Shown here: positions 1 to 8,003 of the stretch, in pieces
Position numbering within the stretch: the stretch's first letter is position 1
How the letters are laid out: each line of letters starts with the position of its first letter
Source: Amoebophrya sp. AT5.2
Taxonomy: Eukaryota; Sar; Dinophyceae; Syndiniales; Amoebophryaceae
Direction of reading: 5' to 3'
Assembly: GCA_005223375.1 (NCBI GenBank)
Contig: RXOD01004732.1
Coordinates: 1-18,761, forward strand
DNA length: 18,761 bases
Translations under genes and position numbers: made by a program
The notes under the pieces: model-generated
Database searches by the model: none
What the model was told of the DNA's origin: nothing
The model's input: the letters and a program-made list of their open reading frames with translations, nothing else

Positions 1-858
1 GCAAGCTTCAAATCATACAAAAAAATACAACAGACGACCACAGTGCATGCACATAGCAAGCAGCCGAGCTCCACGACGACTGAAACCAGAAACAAACGCA
101 TCGATCCGCATTGAAAAGGAAAATTTTATTTAAAATCTTTCAATCAACAGGAGGACGAGGAGGCGGACTAACTTTGCTGACAATTCATTGACGAGGACGA
201 CGCCGCGACGGCGATTGATATACGACCACTAGCGGAAGAAGACATCCACACAAACGCGAGCGGAGATGGAGCAGGACGATGAAATTCAGTCACTACATAC
301 TGAGAGTTCAAAAACGTGCGTGACGACGTCGCAAGAGTCTTGCTGCGAGGCAGTCGGATCGATTAGTGGATTTCCCTCGATTCTTGGTCCCCTCCGTTCT
401 GCGCTTGGTCTTCTGTTTGAAGGGTTCTTTCAGAGTCGCGAAGTTCGTCGTTCATCAGTGGACCAATTATCGTCGTGGTGCAGCATCTTCATTCCATTGC
501 AAATGCAGTTCCGTAATATCATGCACTCTATTCGAGCGGTCTTGTGGTGCTCAAACGTCTTTCGGTCATCATGCGCTCCGCTTATTTGTTCGACAATTTC
601 CATTGCATAGGTGCATGTCAGGCGTATCTATTGGGCTCCCGCTTGGGCTCGGTCGTGTCAGCGAAGGCTGTAAAATCTTTTTCTAGATCTAAAGCTAGAT
701 AGTCAAAGTCATAGTGATACAGCTACTACGTGTACGTAAGAGACAGAAACGCGCGGGCGCTCTAGTAGAGACAGTACTTCTACGAGATACTACCAACATA
801 GTTCATGGTAGGTTTTTCCGGTCGTGGAACGAGTGAATTCTTTCAGAGGATCATGTGT
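1..858. other. Left-end region with no firm gene
   Basis: This stretch lies downstream of the stop codon of the 912-residue gene. It should hold that gene's 3' untranslated region and the spacer to whatever comes next. A plus-strand frame starting at 266 (114 codons) has Ser/Cys-heavy composition and poor purine content at first codon positions, so I do not call it. The only candidate I keep is the small minus-strand frame at 430-603, listed separately. No repeat family, tRNA or other RNA gene was recognised. Confidence 0.5.
430..603 (-). CDS. Candidate 57-residue protein or exon, unknown function
   Basis: A minus-strand frame opens with ATG at 603 (MEIVEQISGAHDD...) and stops at 430-432. 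It is hydrophilic, and roughly 60% of its codons begin with a purine, which is typical of coding DNA. It lies on the same strand as all the firm genes. There is no recognisable domain, no clear pyrimidine-AG site was established upstream, and the length is within what chance allows. It could be an exon of a gene continuing to the left. I infer no function. Confidence 0.22.
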   Translation of the reverse strand: MEIVEQISGAHDDRKTFEHHKTARIECMILRNCICNGMKMLHHDDNWSTDERRTSRL

Positions 859-3800
859 TTACGGCAGTGCCATGTCGAGTTTCGCGAAGGGGTCGCGTAG
901 GCCGCCTCCCGGCGTGATGTCATCGAGCAGGTTATTGTCAATATCTTGATGCTCTTTGATTTTTTCTGGCGATTTTTTCTTGTTCTCCTGGTCCTGCGCA
1001 TAGTCTACGAGTCGGTTTGCGCTCCACTGTTGGATGCTCCTGGGTGTCGTGGTCGATACGTGAAGGAGGTCTTCCATGAAGGAACTTGTAGTTCTTGTCA
1101 AAGCCGACGAACTGCTGCTGTTCTTGTTCGTCGTGGTCCCTGCTATCTTTCGCTTCTTCAACGGATCGCGTCCTTGGTCTTCTTGTTCTTCACTATGGTG
1201 GGGCCAGGCAGATGGTAAGTGGCTATTAAGTGGTAAGGAAAAAGAAAATCATTTTCGGGGAGCTCTTCGGGGTCCGCCCCCGTTGGTCGTGGTCCTTGAA
1301 AAGAAGAGGGCTGCAGTACTAGGAACAACGAGCGCGGCTTTCTGCAGTTGGCAAGCCTGGCGCCGTTGATGCACGACCCTCCAGCGTCCAGCTGACAGGA
1401 GAAAAGCGCTACTGTCTATGCGCCCTCTTTTTCCCTACTTTCACGCTCTAACTCTAACATCATCGTAGCCACTCCACTGGCTTACCGTGGCCCCCTGCTG
1501 CTCTCTCTACCCCCGATGGCTCTAGTGCCGCCTGCCTCTAATCCTCACGAAGTAACACAGTAGCTAGGGCATCGCTGAAACTGTCCCAGACCCCGTCGCG
1601 CCGGGTAGACGTCAGACCCCCTGAAAAATCCACCCAAGTCCCAGCATTGCCCCCCACGACGGACTTGTTACCTCTTCCCCACGTACCACCAGCAGGTCCC
1701 GACATATTTACGACCGACCGGATCTTCCTCGTCCGAACTGAACTCACCGCCACTGGCGGGCTCGTCAGGCAGAATGCCTACCAGAGTCACGCCCAGCGAC
1801 CCACGGCCCGATTTCCGATCCGACCGCCGCTTGCGATCCGAACCCCTATGATCATCCTGGTGGATCCCCCGACCGCCACTTGTATTTGCGTCTGCAGCTG
1901 CAGCCTTGTCCGCGTCCACGTCAACGCTTTCTAGTCGCGGTGCCACTTCTGCCACCGCGTAGGGATTCCCGGAAACTCCGGAGCTTTTCATTCGATGGAG
2001 CAGAGTTGAAAAATGATGATCATGAACGTTCTTTTTGAACATTTGTTACTGTTTACCCCACGTAACTCAACTCTACTTATGCTACAAATACGGATATAAT
2101 TATGAAATCCACCCTGATGCTGGTCTTCATCTTCCGCAGTAGTACCTACAATCGTTTTCTTTGTGGTCCCCGGCGAGTCGTGCTTCATCCTTCTTTTCGA
2201 CGATGTTCGGCAGTTCTTCTTGCGCGAGGCAGTCATTATCCCCGCGCCCAACTGCTCCAGCAGAAGCAACGTCGGGCGGCCGTTCCGGTAACAGGGATTC
2301 ATCGTCCATACTTTTGTTGGCTACGAAACTCGTCGTAGGAGTTGTTTCCGCCTCGTCCTGTTCTCCCTTGTTTTCCACCACGCCGTCCTGCTCCTGCTTA
2401 CGATCGCTGCTGTTGACCACACTATCGTCAGTCCTTGTTGCTGCACTAGAAGTAGTAGAAGGTCCTAACGCTACCGTGGTATTGGTAATAGTTGACAAGG
2501 ACGTCGACGGCATACCTGCTGAGGTGGAGCCCTTTGCGAACGCAACACCAGTACCGTAATTTTTGCCTCCCGCGTTGGTGCGAGAGCTCCCCTTGCCGGG
2601 GGCCCCTGATACCGAGCGCTGGACCCACGACGATGAGCCCCCATGCTGGCGATGTTGATCCGTCCACCTGTCCTTGCCTGCGTGTGCTCCGGCTCCATAT
2701 ATGGGCCCATGCTTCCCGTAGCTCTTGAAAGTTCCTTTTGCCTTTTGACCAATTCCAATGCCAGCAGCCATCACCGACGGCGGCGGCGCCCCAGAGGAGG
2801 GGTAATTATACGGCAGATTGTGACCGTGACCGTGGAGGTGATTGTTTTGCAGAGTATGCAAATTCTGCAGAGGCGGAGCATGGAAGTTGTTTCCAGCGAA
2901 TTGCTTTATCCCTTTCAACGCTGCGGGTGGCTTACCCTTCCCGTTTCCTTTCTCTTGATGCCAGTGCGTCGCCGGTGTGATGTTGGAGGTATCACCTAAT
3001 GCTGGAGGTGCCACCATGCTGGTCACCACCTCAATCTTGGTCTCCGCGCAGCTTCCGCCCGGGGACGAAAAAGAAAGATCCCCTCCCGGTGCGGTTCCCC
3101 CTATTTCCTGGTAATGGGCACCTCCACCTCCGGGATATGCCACAGAATGAACAAGATGCGACATCACTGGTGGTGTCATCGGCACTGCGAGTTGGCCTTT
3201 CATCATCGCACCAGCTCCTTTGGCATGTTGATCGGCCGGCTTCGCCTTGGTGCCTTTCGTCCCCTTGGTATGAGGTGGTACGAAACGGGGCGTCATCGGA
3301 GGTGCGCCCCCCACAGCACCTGGCCCTATTGATGCTGTCGCCCCGCCCTTGTACATCTCGGCACCTCCTTTGTTGTACATCGCACTCGGAGGAGCTGCTG
3401 GTGCAGGTGGCGCCATTCTTCCTAATTCATGTCCACGTCCTGCTCCTCCTCCATGTCCGTGTGATGTCAAAGACAAAGATGGGACGAGTGCAGCATGTGC
3501 AGCGGTGGTTGCTGGTGCTGCAGGCGGATGGTTCTGATGGTGGAAGGAGAAGGCGATTGCTCCAAGCGCGTTCTTCACCGGCGTCCGCTCGTCGAGTTCT
3601 TGACGTTGATGCTGTGGGACGACGACTTCCTCCTCGACCCTCCTCTCGAACTCGACGTCCCCCAGGATCGGCACAATGGTTTCGACCACACGACCGGTGG
3701 TTGTTCCACCGCCGTTCCTCCTCGACGTCGAGCAGGACGGCGGCGTCCGCCCAGCCCCACCACCCAAACCCGCCAAACCCAAAGAACCCAAACTGCTGCC

Positions 3801-4208
3801 GCTCGCTGATGTTGACGTAGTAGTTGTCGGAGTGATCATTTCCGAGATCTTCGGGGTCGACCATCCGTGATCCGGCTGCTCCTGTCGCTGGTTTTGATGT
3901 TGTACTCCCGCGACCCAGTCCATCAGCTCGCAGCCTGCTTGCCCCTGAAGAGCAAGCGAGCTCGTAGTTGTTGATGTACTACCACTAAGGGGCCCGGCAC
4001 CATCATGTTGAGTTTGGTGTTCCTGACACATGGTAAGCCAGTCCTCGAGGAAGGGAGCCGAGCCGCCGCCGTCGGCAGCCACGTCGACATTTTTGGGGGG
4101 CGCAGGAACCGGCGTAGTAGCCCGCTCATTTCCAGCTCCTCCACAAGTTCCGCCTGCTCTTGGAACTTGTGGAGGAGCTGGATGTGAGACCTCCTCCCCC
4201 AGAATCAT
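859..4208 (-). CDS. Low-complexity Gly/Pro/Ala/Lys-rich protein with nuclear-localisation-like motif (three exons, about 912 aa)
   Basis: Proposed exons are 4208-2146, 1983-1672 and 1222-859. Both introns are GT-AG and both interrupt codons after the second base, so the three pieces join in one frame (2,739 nt including stop). The first ATG, at 4208, follows a pyrimidine-AG site at 4231-4244. No known domain is visible. The N-terminal half is rich in Pro, Gly, Thr and His. Residues about 290-560 carry Gly-Lys-Tyr clusters (KGTKGTK, MYNKGG, KGKGKPP). Exon 2 is acidic and basic by turns, and exon 3 has PLKKRKI near residue 812, a monopartite nuclear-localisation-like motif, before an ordinary charged tail ending DPFAKLDMALP. 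Composition suggests an intrinsically disordered nuclear or RNA-associated protein; this is inference. An alternative exon-2 donor at 1686 would shorten the product by five residues. More 5' exons are possible. A 21-bp hairpin lies near the start of the frame. Confidence 0.62.
1223..1671 (-). other. Intron 2 of the 912-residue gene
   Basis: The donor reads AAGAG|GTAACA and the acceptor TTCCTTACCACTTAATAG|C, preceded by a TTTTCTTTTTCC tract. Donor and acceptor phases agree (phase 2). The upstream frame stops immediately after the donor, as expected if the exon ends there. A second donor, GTACGT at 1686, is equally in phase. A minus-strand frame inside the intron (down to 1538) is open but does not continue the gene in phase. 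Confidence 0.55.
1984..2145 (-). other. Intron 1 of the 912-residue gene
   Basis: The donor is TTGTAG|GTACTA and the acceptor ATCGAATGAAAAG|C; both are phase 2. The long first frame ends 19 nt past the donor. The intron has a T-rich patch about 25 nt before the acceptor. Confidence 0.55.
4131..4182. repeat. Perfect 21-bp inverted repeat (10-nt loop) near the start of the 912-residue frame
   Basis: Positions 4131-4151 are the exact reverse complement of 4162-4182, with the ten bases gcctgctctt between them. In the minus-strand mRNA this would form a 21-bp stem beginning about 26 nt after the ATG at 4208. It encodes a Pro-rich stretch (PAPPQVP) mirrored by a Gly-rich one (GGTCGGAG). A perfect match of this length is far beyond chance for a single locus. 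Confidence 0.9.
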
Positions 4209-4230
4209 CGAGTGTTGATCGCCTGTTGTT

Positions 4231-4244
4231 CTGTACACAACAAA
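4231..4244 (-). promoter_or_regulatory. Candidate trans-splice or 5'-UTR acceptor before the 912-residue gene
   Basis: On the minus strand TTTGTTGTGTACAG ends 22 nt before the ATG at 4208. It has the pyrimidine-rich run and AG of a 3' splice site. A second AG lies 8 nt further on. No donor exon was identified upstream, so either an unseen 5' exon or a spliced leader would have to join here. Confidence 0.35.
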
Positions 4245-4589
4245 CTGACTTCGTTCAGGTTCGCGTTCGCCTTCTGGATTCTATAGGCTCCGACTGGTCC
4301 GACTGCGACCTTCTACTTCAGTTGGCCGTGCTGTGGTAGTGCTTATGCTTTACGAGCTACCTAAACAAACAGATCGACGTTGAATTTTTCGAAGACGTTG
4401 AACTTGAATACGAGCAGAACCACGGGAAAGGAAAAAACTGAGCCGAGAAGCTTTAGAAAGATTGGAGCTCAGAAGAATTTAACTTACTTTAGACTTAACG
4501 CTAGTGTTGTGAAATAGCAAGTTCGTCTGGTGTTCTACCACAAGAAATTGTGGCGCGGGTGCTCGTTTTCTCGCTGACCGACACTGAGG
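4245..4589. other. Spacer without a recognised gene
   Basis: This stretch lies between the 912-residue gene and the weak 185-codon frame upstream of it. It is comparatively AT-rich, and I see no long frame, repeat or RNA gene. It probably contains leader and 3' untranslated sequence. Confidence 0.5.
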
Positions 4590-5147
4590 CTAAGAGGGGG
4601 TCGGATTAAAAACTACTTCTGTGGGAGTCGTCTTAGTTTTGCCTGCTCCTGCTTCTTGGTGCGATGTAGTAGTGGTTTGATCTTGATGGCCTGGGTTCCA
4701 GGACAATATAACACAAAGCCAAAGCATGGGACTCGGACTGGGAATGAACCAAACAGAAATAAAATAACCAAACATGGGCAACCTACTCGCGCAGCGGAGC
4801 AACAGGCCGAAGCAAGCACGAATCGTCACGAGTCGCATTTCAGCATTCTGCATTGATTCATCGATCAACATCACTTCAGCTTCGTCGCCGACATTCACAT
4901 TGATTTGCATAATTAAGGCGATTAATTTCTGAGAGGACCAGGTCCAGGACGAATGGCAGTGACATGTTATAGTACTTGACTCAGGAGCTGCTCGTTCCGA
5001 ACAATTTCGTTTTTGCTTTCTTTGAACGGACGAGACCAGACGGACCTTGACGGGTGCAGTAGCTGGCCGCCAGGCGGCAAATTGATGGGATCGATTTCTG
5101 TGGCAGGCGCAGTTGAGCATGCGCCGAAACGCTGCCTTTTGTTGCAT
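4590..5147 (-). CDS. Hypothetical 185-residue protein, doubtful
   Basis: An uninterrupted minus-strand frame runs from ATG at 5147 to TAG at 4590. The N-terminus is basic and Arg-rich. The middle part around INVNVGDEAEVMLIDESMQ has coding-like composition, with most codons starting in a purine. A hydrophobic, aromatic stretch (MFGYFISVWF...) and a Thr/Gln-rich tail follow. No family is recognised. The hydrophobic part could be a membrane segment or could be non-coding read-through. Two overlapping frames on the same strand are also partly open, and no strong pyrimidine-AG site precedes the ATG. The true structure may be one or more smaller exons inside this interval. Confidence 0.35.
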   Translation of the reverse strand: MQQKAAFRRMLNCACHRNRSHQFAAWRPATAPVKVRLVSSVQRKQKRNCSERAAPESSTITCHCHSSWTWSSQKLIALIMQINVNVGDEAEVMLIDESMQNAEMRLVTIRACFGLLLRCASRLPMFGYFISVWFIPSPSPMLWLCVILSWNPGHQDQTTTTSHQEAGAGKTKTTPTEVVFNPTPS

Positions 5148-5398
5148 CGAGATCACTCTCGGACGTCCACGTCTTCGATTCGGCTTATGTTACGATCTCG
5201 CGGCGGGACCGGGACCATCAATCTTCTTCTTCGGTTGGTCTTGGTTCTTCTTCATCAGTCACGATTAATATTGTCGTTCATCGGACATTGATTTTACTCG
5301 AGCGATCATTTTTTTGGAAAAAAACATTGGTACATCAACATACATCAACAGCTTCTGCTGGAACTGAATCTGGATGGGAGCTCCAGTATAGAGCGTCC

Positions 5399-6056
5399 TC
5401 AATCATTCACCAGCCGGTGCTCCAGCAGTGAAGCGTGGCACTCGACGCTCGCTTGTCGTCCGGTGTGCTGCTCGTCCTTCGGTGCGTAGAGGTCTTTCCG
5501 CCGCTCCTCCTTCAACAGGTTATAATTCGTGTGCAGCCGCACCGTCCCATACACGGGGTGCTGAATCAACTCGCCTTTCTGCTTGCGCCACACACCCTCG
5601 CCAGGCTGATCCGATCCAATAGATGTTGGCTTGAAATACTTTCTCATGTTTATTATCGTTATTATGCGTGACGGCTACATGCTTGTATTTCCGTTGTTTT
5701 TTTATTTCCTCCCGCCAGCCAAAAAATGTTTTGCAAAACCAATACATTTTTCGTTTTGCCAGCAATGAAATCTATTTTTGCAGAAGATGTTGAATCATGA
5801 GCATTAATACCCGCTGGAACCCGGCCTGTTCTTGCGAGTGCTTGAAGACTTCTTGGCGGTAGCGGAGTTCGTCCGTGGCGTCGGCGTCGAAGCGAGAAAT
5901 AGGTCCCCACCCGGGCAGCATCTTGTACAGCTTGGAGCTGTAGCACAGGTAGGCCAGCAGCAGAACGATCACGATCCCGGCGAGCGCGCCAGAGGTACCC
6001 GCCCACAGAAGCGCATACCCGGAATACTTGCTCTCGATCAACACAGGGTGCGCCAT
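5399..6056 (-). CDS. Small single-pass membrane protein, unknown function (two exons, 161 aa)
   Basis: Exon 1 (6056-5811) encodes 82 residues from MAHPVLIESKYSGY. A hydrophobic segment at residues about 14-39 (ALAGIVIVLLLAYLCY) is a clear transmembrane helix with a short N-terminal tail, and a soluble charged region follows. Exon 2 (5638-5399) adds 79 residues, basic and rich in Lys, Glu and His, including HPVYGTVRLHTNYNLL. The intron is GT-AG in phase 0. I chose the ATG at 6056 rather than a GTG frame extension to 6083 because the ATG context is AAGCAAATGG and a TTCTTGCAG site lies 35 nt upstream. No family is recognised. Its size and single N-terminal helix resemble small accessory subunits of organelle membrane complexes, but that is a guess. 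Confidence 0.65.
5639..5810 (-). other. Intron of the 161-residue membrane-protein gene
   Basis: The donor is CAGCGG|GTATTA and the acceptor ATGAGAAAG|TAT, both phase 0, length 172 nt. CTCATG occurs close to each end in inverted orientation (TGCTCATGATT on the transcript near the donor; TTCTCATGTTT on the opposite strand near the acceptor). Confidence 0.5.
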
Positions 6057-6091
6057 TTGCTTCCTTCCTTCGTTCTTGTTCACCGGCGCTC

Positions 6092-6105
6092 CTGCAAGAA
6101 GATCC
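6092..6105 (-). promoter_or_regulatory. Candidate trans-splice acceptor before the 161-residue gene
   Basis: On the minus strand GGATCTTCTTGCAG ends 35 nt before the ATG at 6056. It is a short pyrimidine tract plus CAG. A GTAAGA donor-like site lies only about 23 nt upstream, too close to be its cis partner. Confidence 0.35.
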
Positions 6106-7042
6106 GCATCTTACTTTTGATGCAGCTTTAAGCACTTCCTTGGGTACGTCGCCAGAAATCCGACTGGTCGTGCGTACTCCCTCTCCCGCTAAAAGAAAAC
6201 ATAAACATAGTCGTTGCGGACGATGCTGCTCAAGGTGGAAGCTCTTCAGTCGAAAGGAAGATAAGGATAACGAACACACAGGTATTTGTCACTCTACTAC
6301 GCACTCTCGTGTCCTCACGCACGAGGAACATCAAGTGGCTGCCAGCTTGTGCGGTTCTCTCGGGCTCAGGGTCAGGGCAGCTCTGCTACTAACTACGTAT
6401 GTAAGGACTTCCGTCCTGTGCTTCCCGTGAGGGGGTCAGGAGTCACGCAAAAGAAGAAGAGCCGGAACAAGATAAAGTACGTCGCCGTGAACACTGACAA
6501 TGATGACGCTTGGTCAAAGACCAAGCGTCGATCTGCAGCCCAACTGCATCAACACAGATCTGCAGCTCCGTTGAGCTTCGGAGGTTTCAATTTCTTTTTC
6601 TGCGTAGTACCTACTGCCGTTCTTTGTTTCTTTTTATTCTTTTAGCTCCTTCATCCGACGAGTACTACCTGGTGTTCAGGCTGTTGAGCGTTCATTCATA
6701 TTTATGAGCACAAGTCCGTATCCGTTTACAATTACAATCAATGAATTACATTTAGAACAACGCAAGAACTACGACGCGCAATAGAAACAACAAGATTGAC
6801 GGACGACGCAATGCATGACGCACGCGGGAGGATGTCACATGGGACAAGAATCTTTCACGGAATCCAGGACGCATTGGAAATCAGATCTCTTGTTTTCCTT
6901 TCCGGAGAAGATCACAACTGACACTGAGGTGAGATCATCTAGTGTTTGAAGATGCAGTTTGTTCTACAACGACGAACCATGAGCACGATCGTGAAGGTGT
7001 GACGGTCGTGCAGCCATCATGAATTTAAAATACAGCAAAAGG
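6106..7042. other. Gene-poor region with a short hairpin
   Basis: I find no convincing gene. Plus-strand frames here start with non-ATG codons or are Ser/Phe-rich. One plus-strand mini-frame from the ATG at about 6839 (MGQESFTESRTHW...) ends at a GTGAGA donor-like site near 6929, and an overlapping minus-strand frame of about 40 codons is also open. Neither can be extended. The region should include the 3' untranslated part of the 7043-7869 gene. Confidence 0.45.
6505..6529. repeat. Perfect 11-bp hairpin with AAA loop
   Basis: GACGCTTGGTC at 6505-6515 is followed by AAA and then by its exact reverse complement at 6519-6529. Just beyond, GATCTGCAG occurs twice as a direct repeat about 27 nt apart. 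There is no U-tract on either side that would make a bacterial-type terminator. Confidence 0.85.
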
Positions 7043-7869
7043 CTAGTACATTAACTGTGGACTTGTAGGTCCTTCAGTTTGAGACGTGGTGTGTACATGT
7101 TGTAATGGTGCTCGCGCTTGCATTGACCGCATCATGATGTTGGCGAATGGAGCAAAATTGTCGTCAACCTCGTCAGCCACCCGAGTAGAGACCGGCTCCC
7201 CAGCCCGCATAACGTCACGGAAAAGGTGTGTTTCCCTCGGCTCCGCCGCCCCCTCGCTCGGTAAACATCAACGTGAAAACACACAGGAGCGTCGCGCATG
7301 CAGACAGTATCCCCGACAGCCCAGGAAGCTACCCGACCGCCCCATATTGTCGTTTTTGCCGTGGCTACGTGGCTTCGAGAGGACGATAGAGGCAAGCCAC
7401 GCGGAGAACAGAAGTTCTTAGCCCAGGCCCTCGACGACCGGCACGAGGTAACTTCTTCCATTGGTCCTCGTCCTCGACGACCGCGAAGAAGTAGGAGATG
7501 CGAGCAGTACCGGCTTCGACATCAAGCACGACAGTGCCTGGGATAGACGGCTGTTGATCAGCTTCTTCATCAAGCGTTTTCTTTCATCTTCATCCATCCT
7601 CACATGGTTCACGATAGATTTCTTTGTCGCTGTAGCCAGGTTCATCGGCGCAGTCCTCGTTTTTTTATATCAAAAATCACCGTGATGGTGTCGCTGGTTT
7701 TTCATCTTCAGGCATCTCCCTTTTCAGTGGAAGCCCGCCCGTACTAGCCGATTACTGCCAGTTGCTTCTTGTAGACGTTCTCCGGGCGGACGTCAGCGAG
7801 AGGACGGGAGCCCCCGCATCCGGACTTCTCGCAATGTGAGCCCGTGGACGCACGCATCTGAATCGACAT
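7043..7869 (-). CDS. Probable three-exon gene, about 169 aa, unknown function
   Basis: The ATG at 7869 (MSIQMRASTG...) sits 3 nt after one of the best 3' splice sites in the window (7873-7896). Exon 1 (7869-7756) contains two Cys in HCEKSGCGG and ends at LA|GTAATC. Exon 2 (about 7550-7369) reads IPGTVVLDVEAGTARISYFF, with about two thirds of codons starting in a purine and high GC at third positions. Exon 3 (about 7256-7043) reads ETHLFRDVMRAGEPVSTRV and ends at TAG 7043. With these joins the total is 510 nt in frame. Exon 1 and the ends of exons 2 and 3 are reasonably firm. The acceptor of exon 2 and the donor of exon 2 are uncertain, because an alternative frame (MNLATATKKSIVNHV, 7645 downward) overlaps the intron and start of exon 2. 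No domain was recognised. The ATG is only about 135 nt from the Sac3 stop codon. Confidence 0.45.
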
Positions 7870-7872
7870 TGG

Positions 7873-7896
7873 CTGTAGAGGACAAGAAACAAAGGG
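7873..7896 (-). promoter_or_regulatory. Strong acceptor (trans-splice candidate) before the 169-residue gene
   Basis: The minus-strand sequence TTTGTTTCTTGTCCTCTACAG is a near-ideal polypyrimidine tract plus CAG. It ends 3 nt before the ATG at 7869 and about 108 nt after the Sac3 stop codon. The Sac3 frame has already ended, so this site must serve a separate transcript or a spliced leader. Confidence 0.5.
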
Positions 7897-8003
7897 TCTT
7901 CGCGTGCTGTCGGAGCAGGTGTCGCACCGCGCCTCTACTTTCTTCGATTTTTCGACTGGCCTCGGCTCGTACGAGGGGTAAGTAAGTAGGCGACCGCCTC
8001 GCT

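Noticed and set aside
266..610. Plus-strand 114-codon frame as a gene
   Set aside because: Fewer than half its codons start with a purine, it is rich in Ser, Cys and Phe, and it lies opposite a better minus-strand candidate.
2999..3820. Plus-strand 273-codon frame
   Set aside because: It is the shadow of the repetitive exon 1 of the 912-residue gene, rich in Arg, Ser and His with no structured segment.
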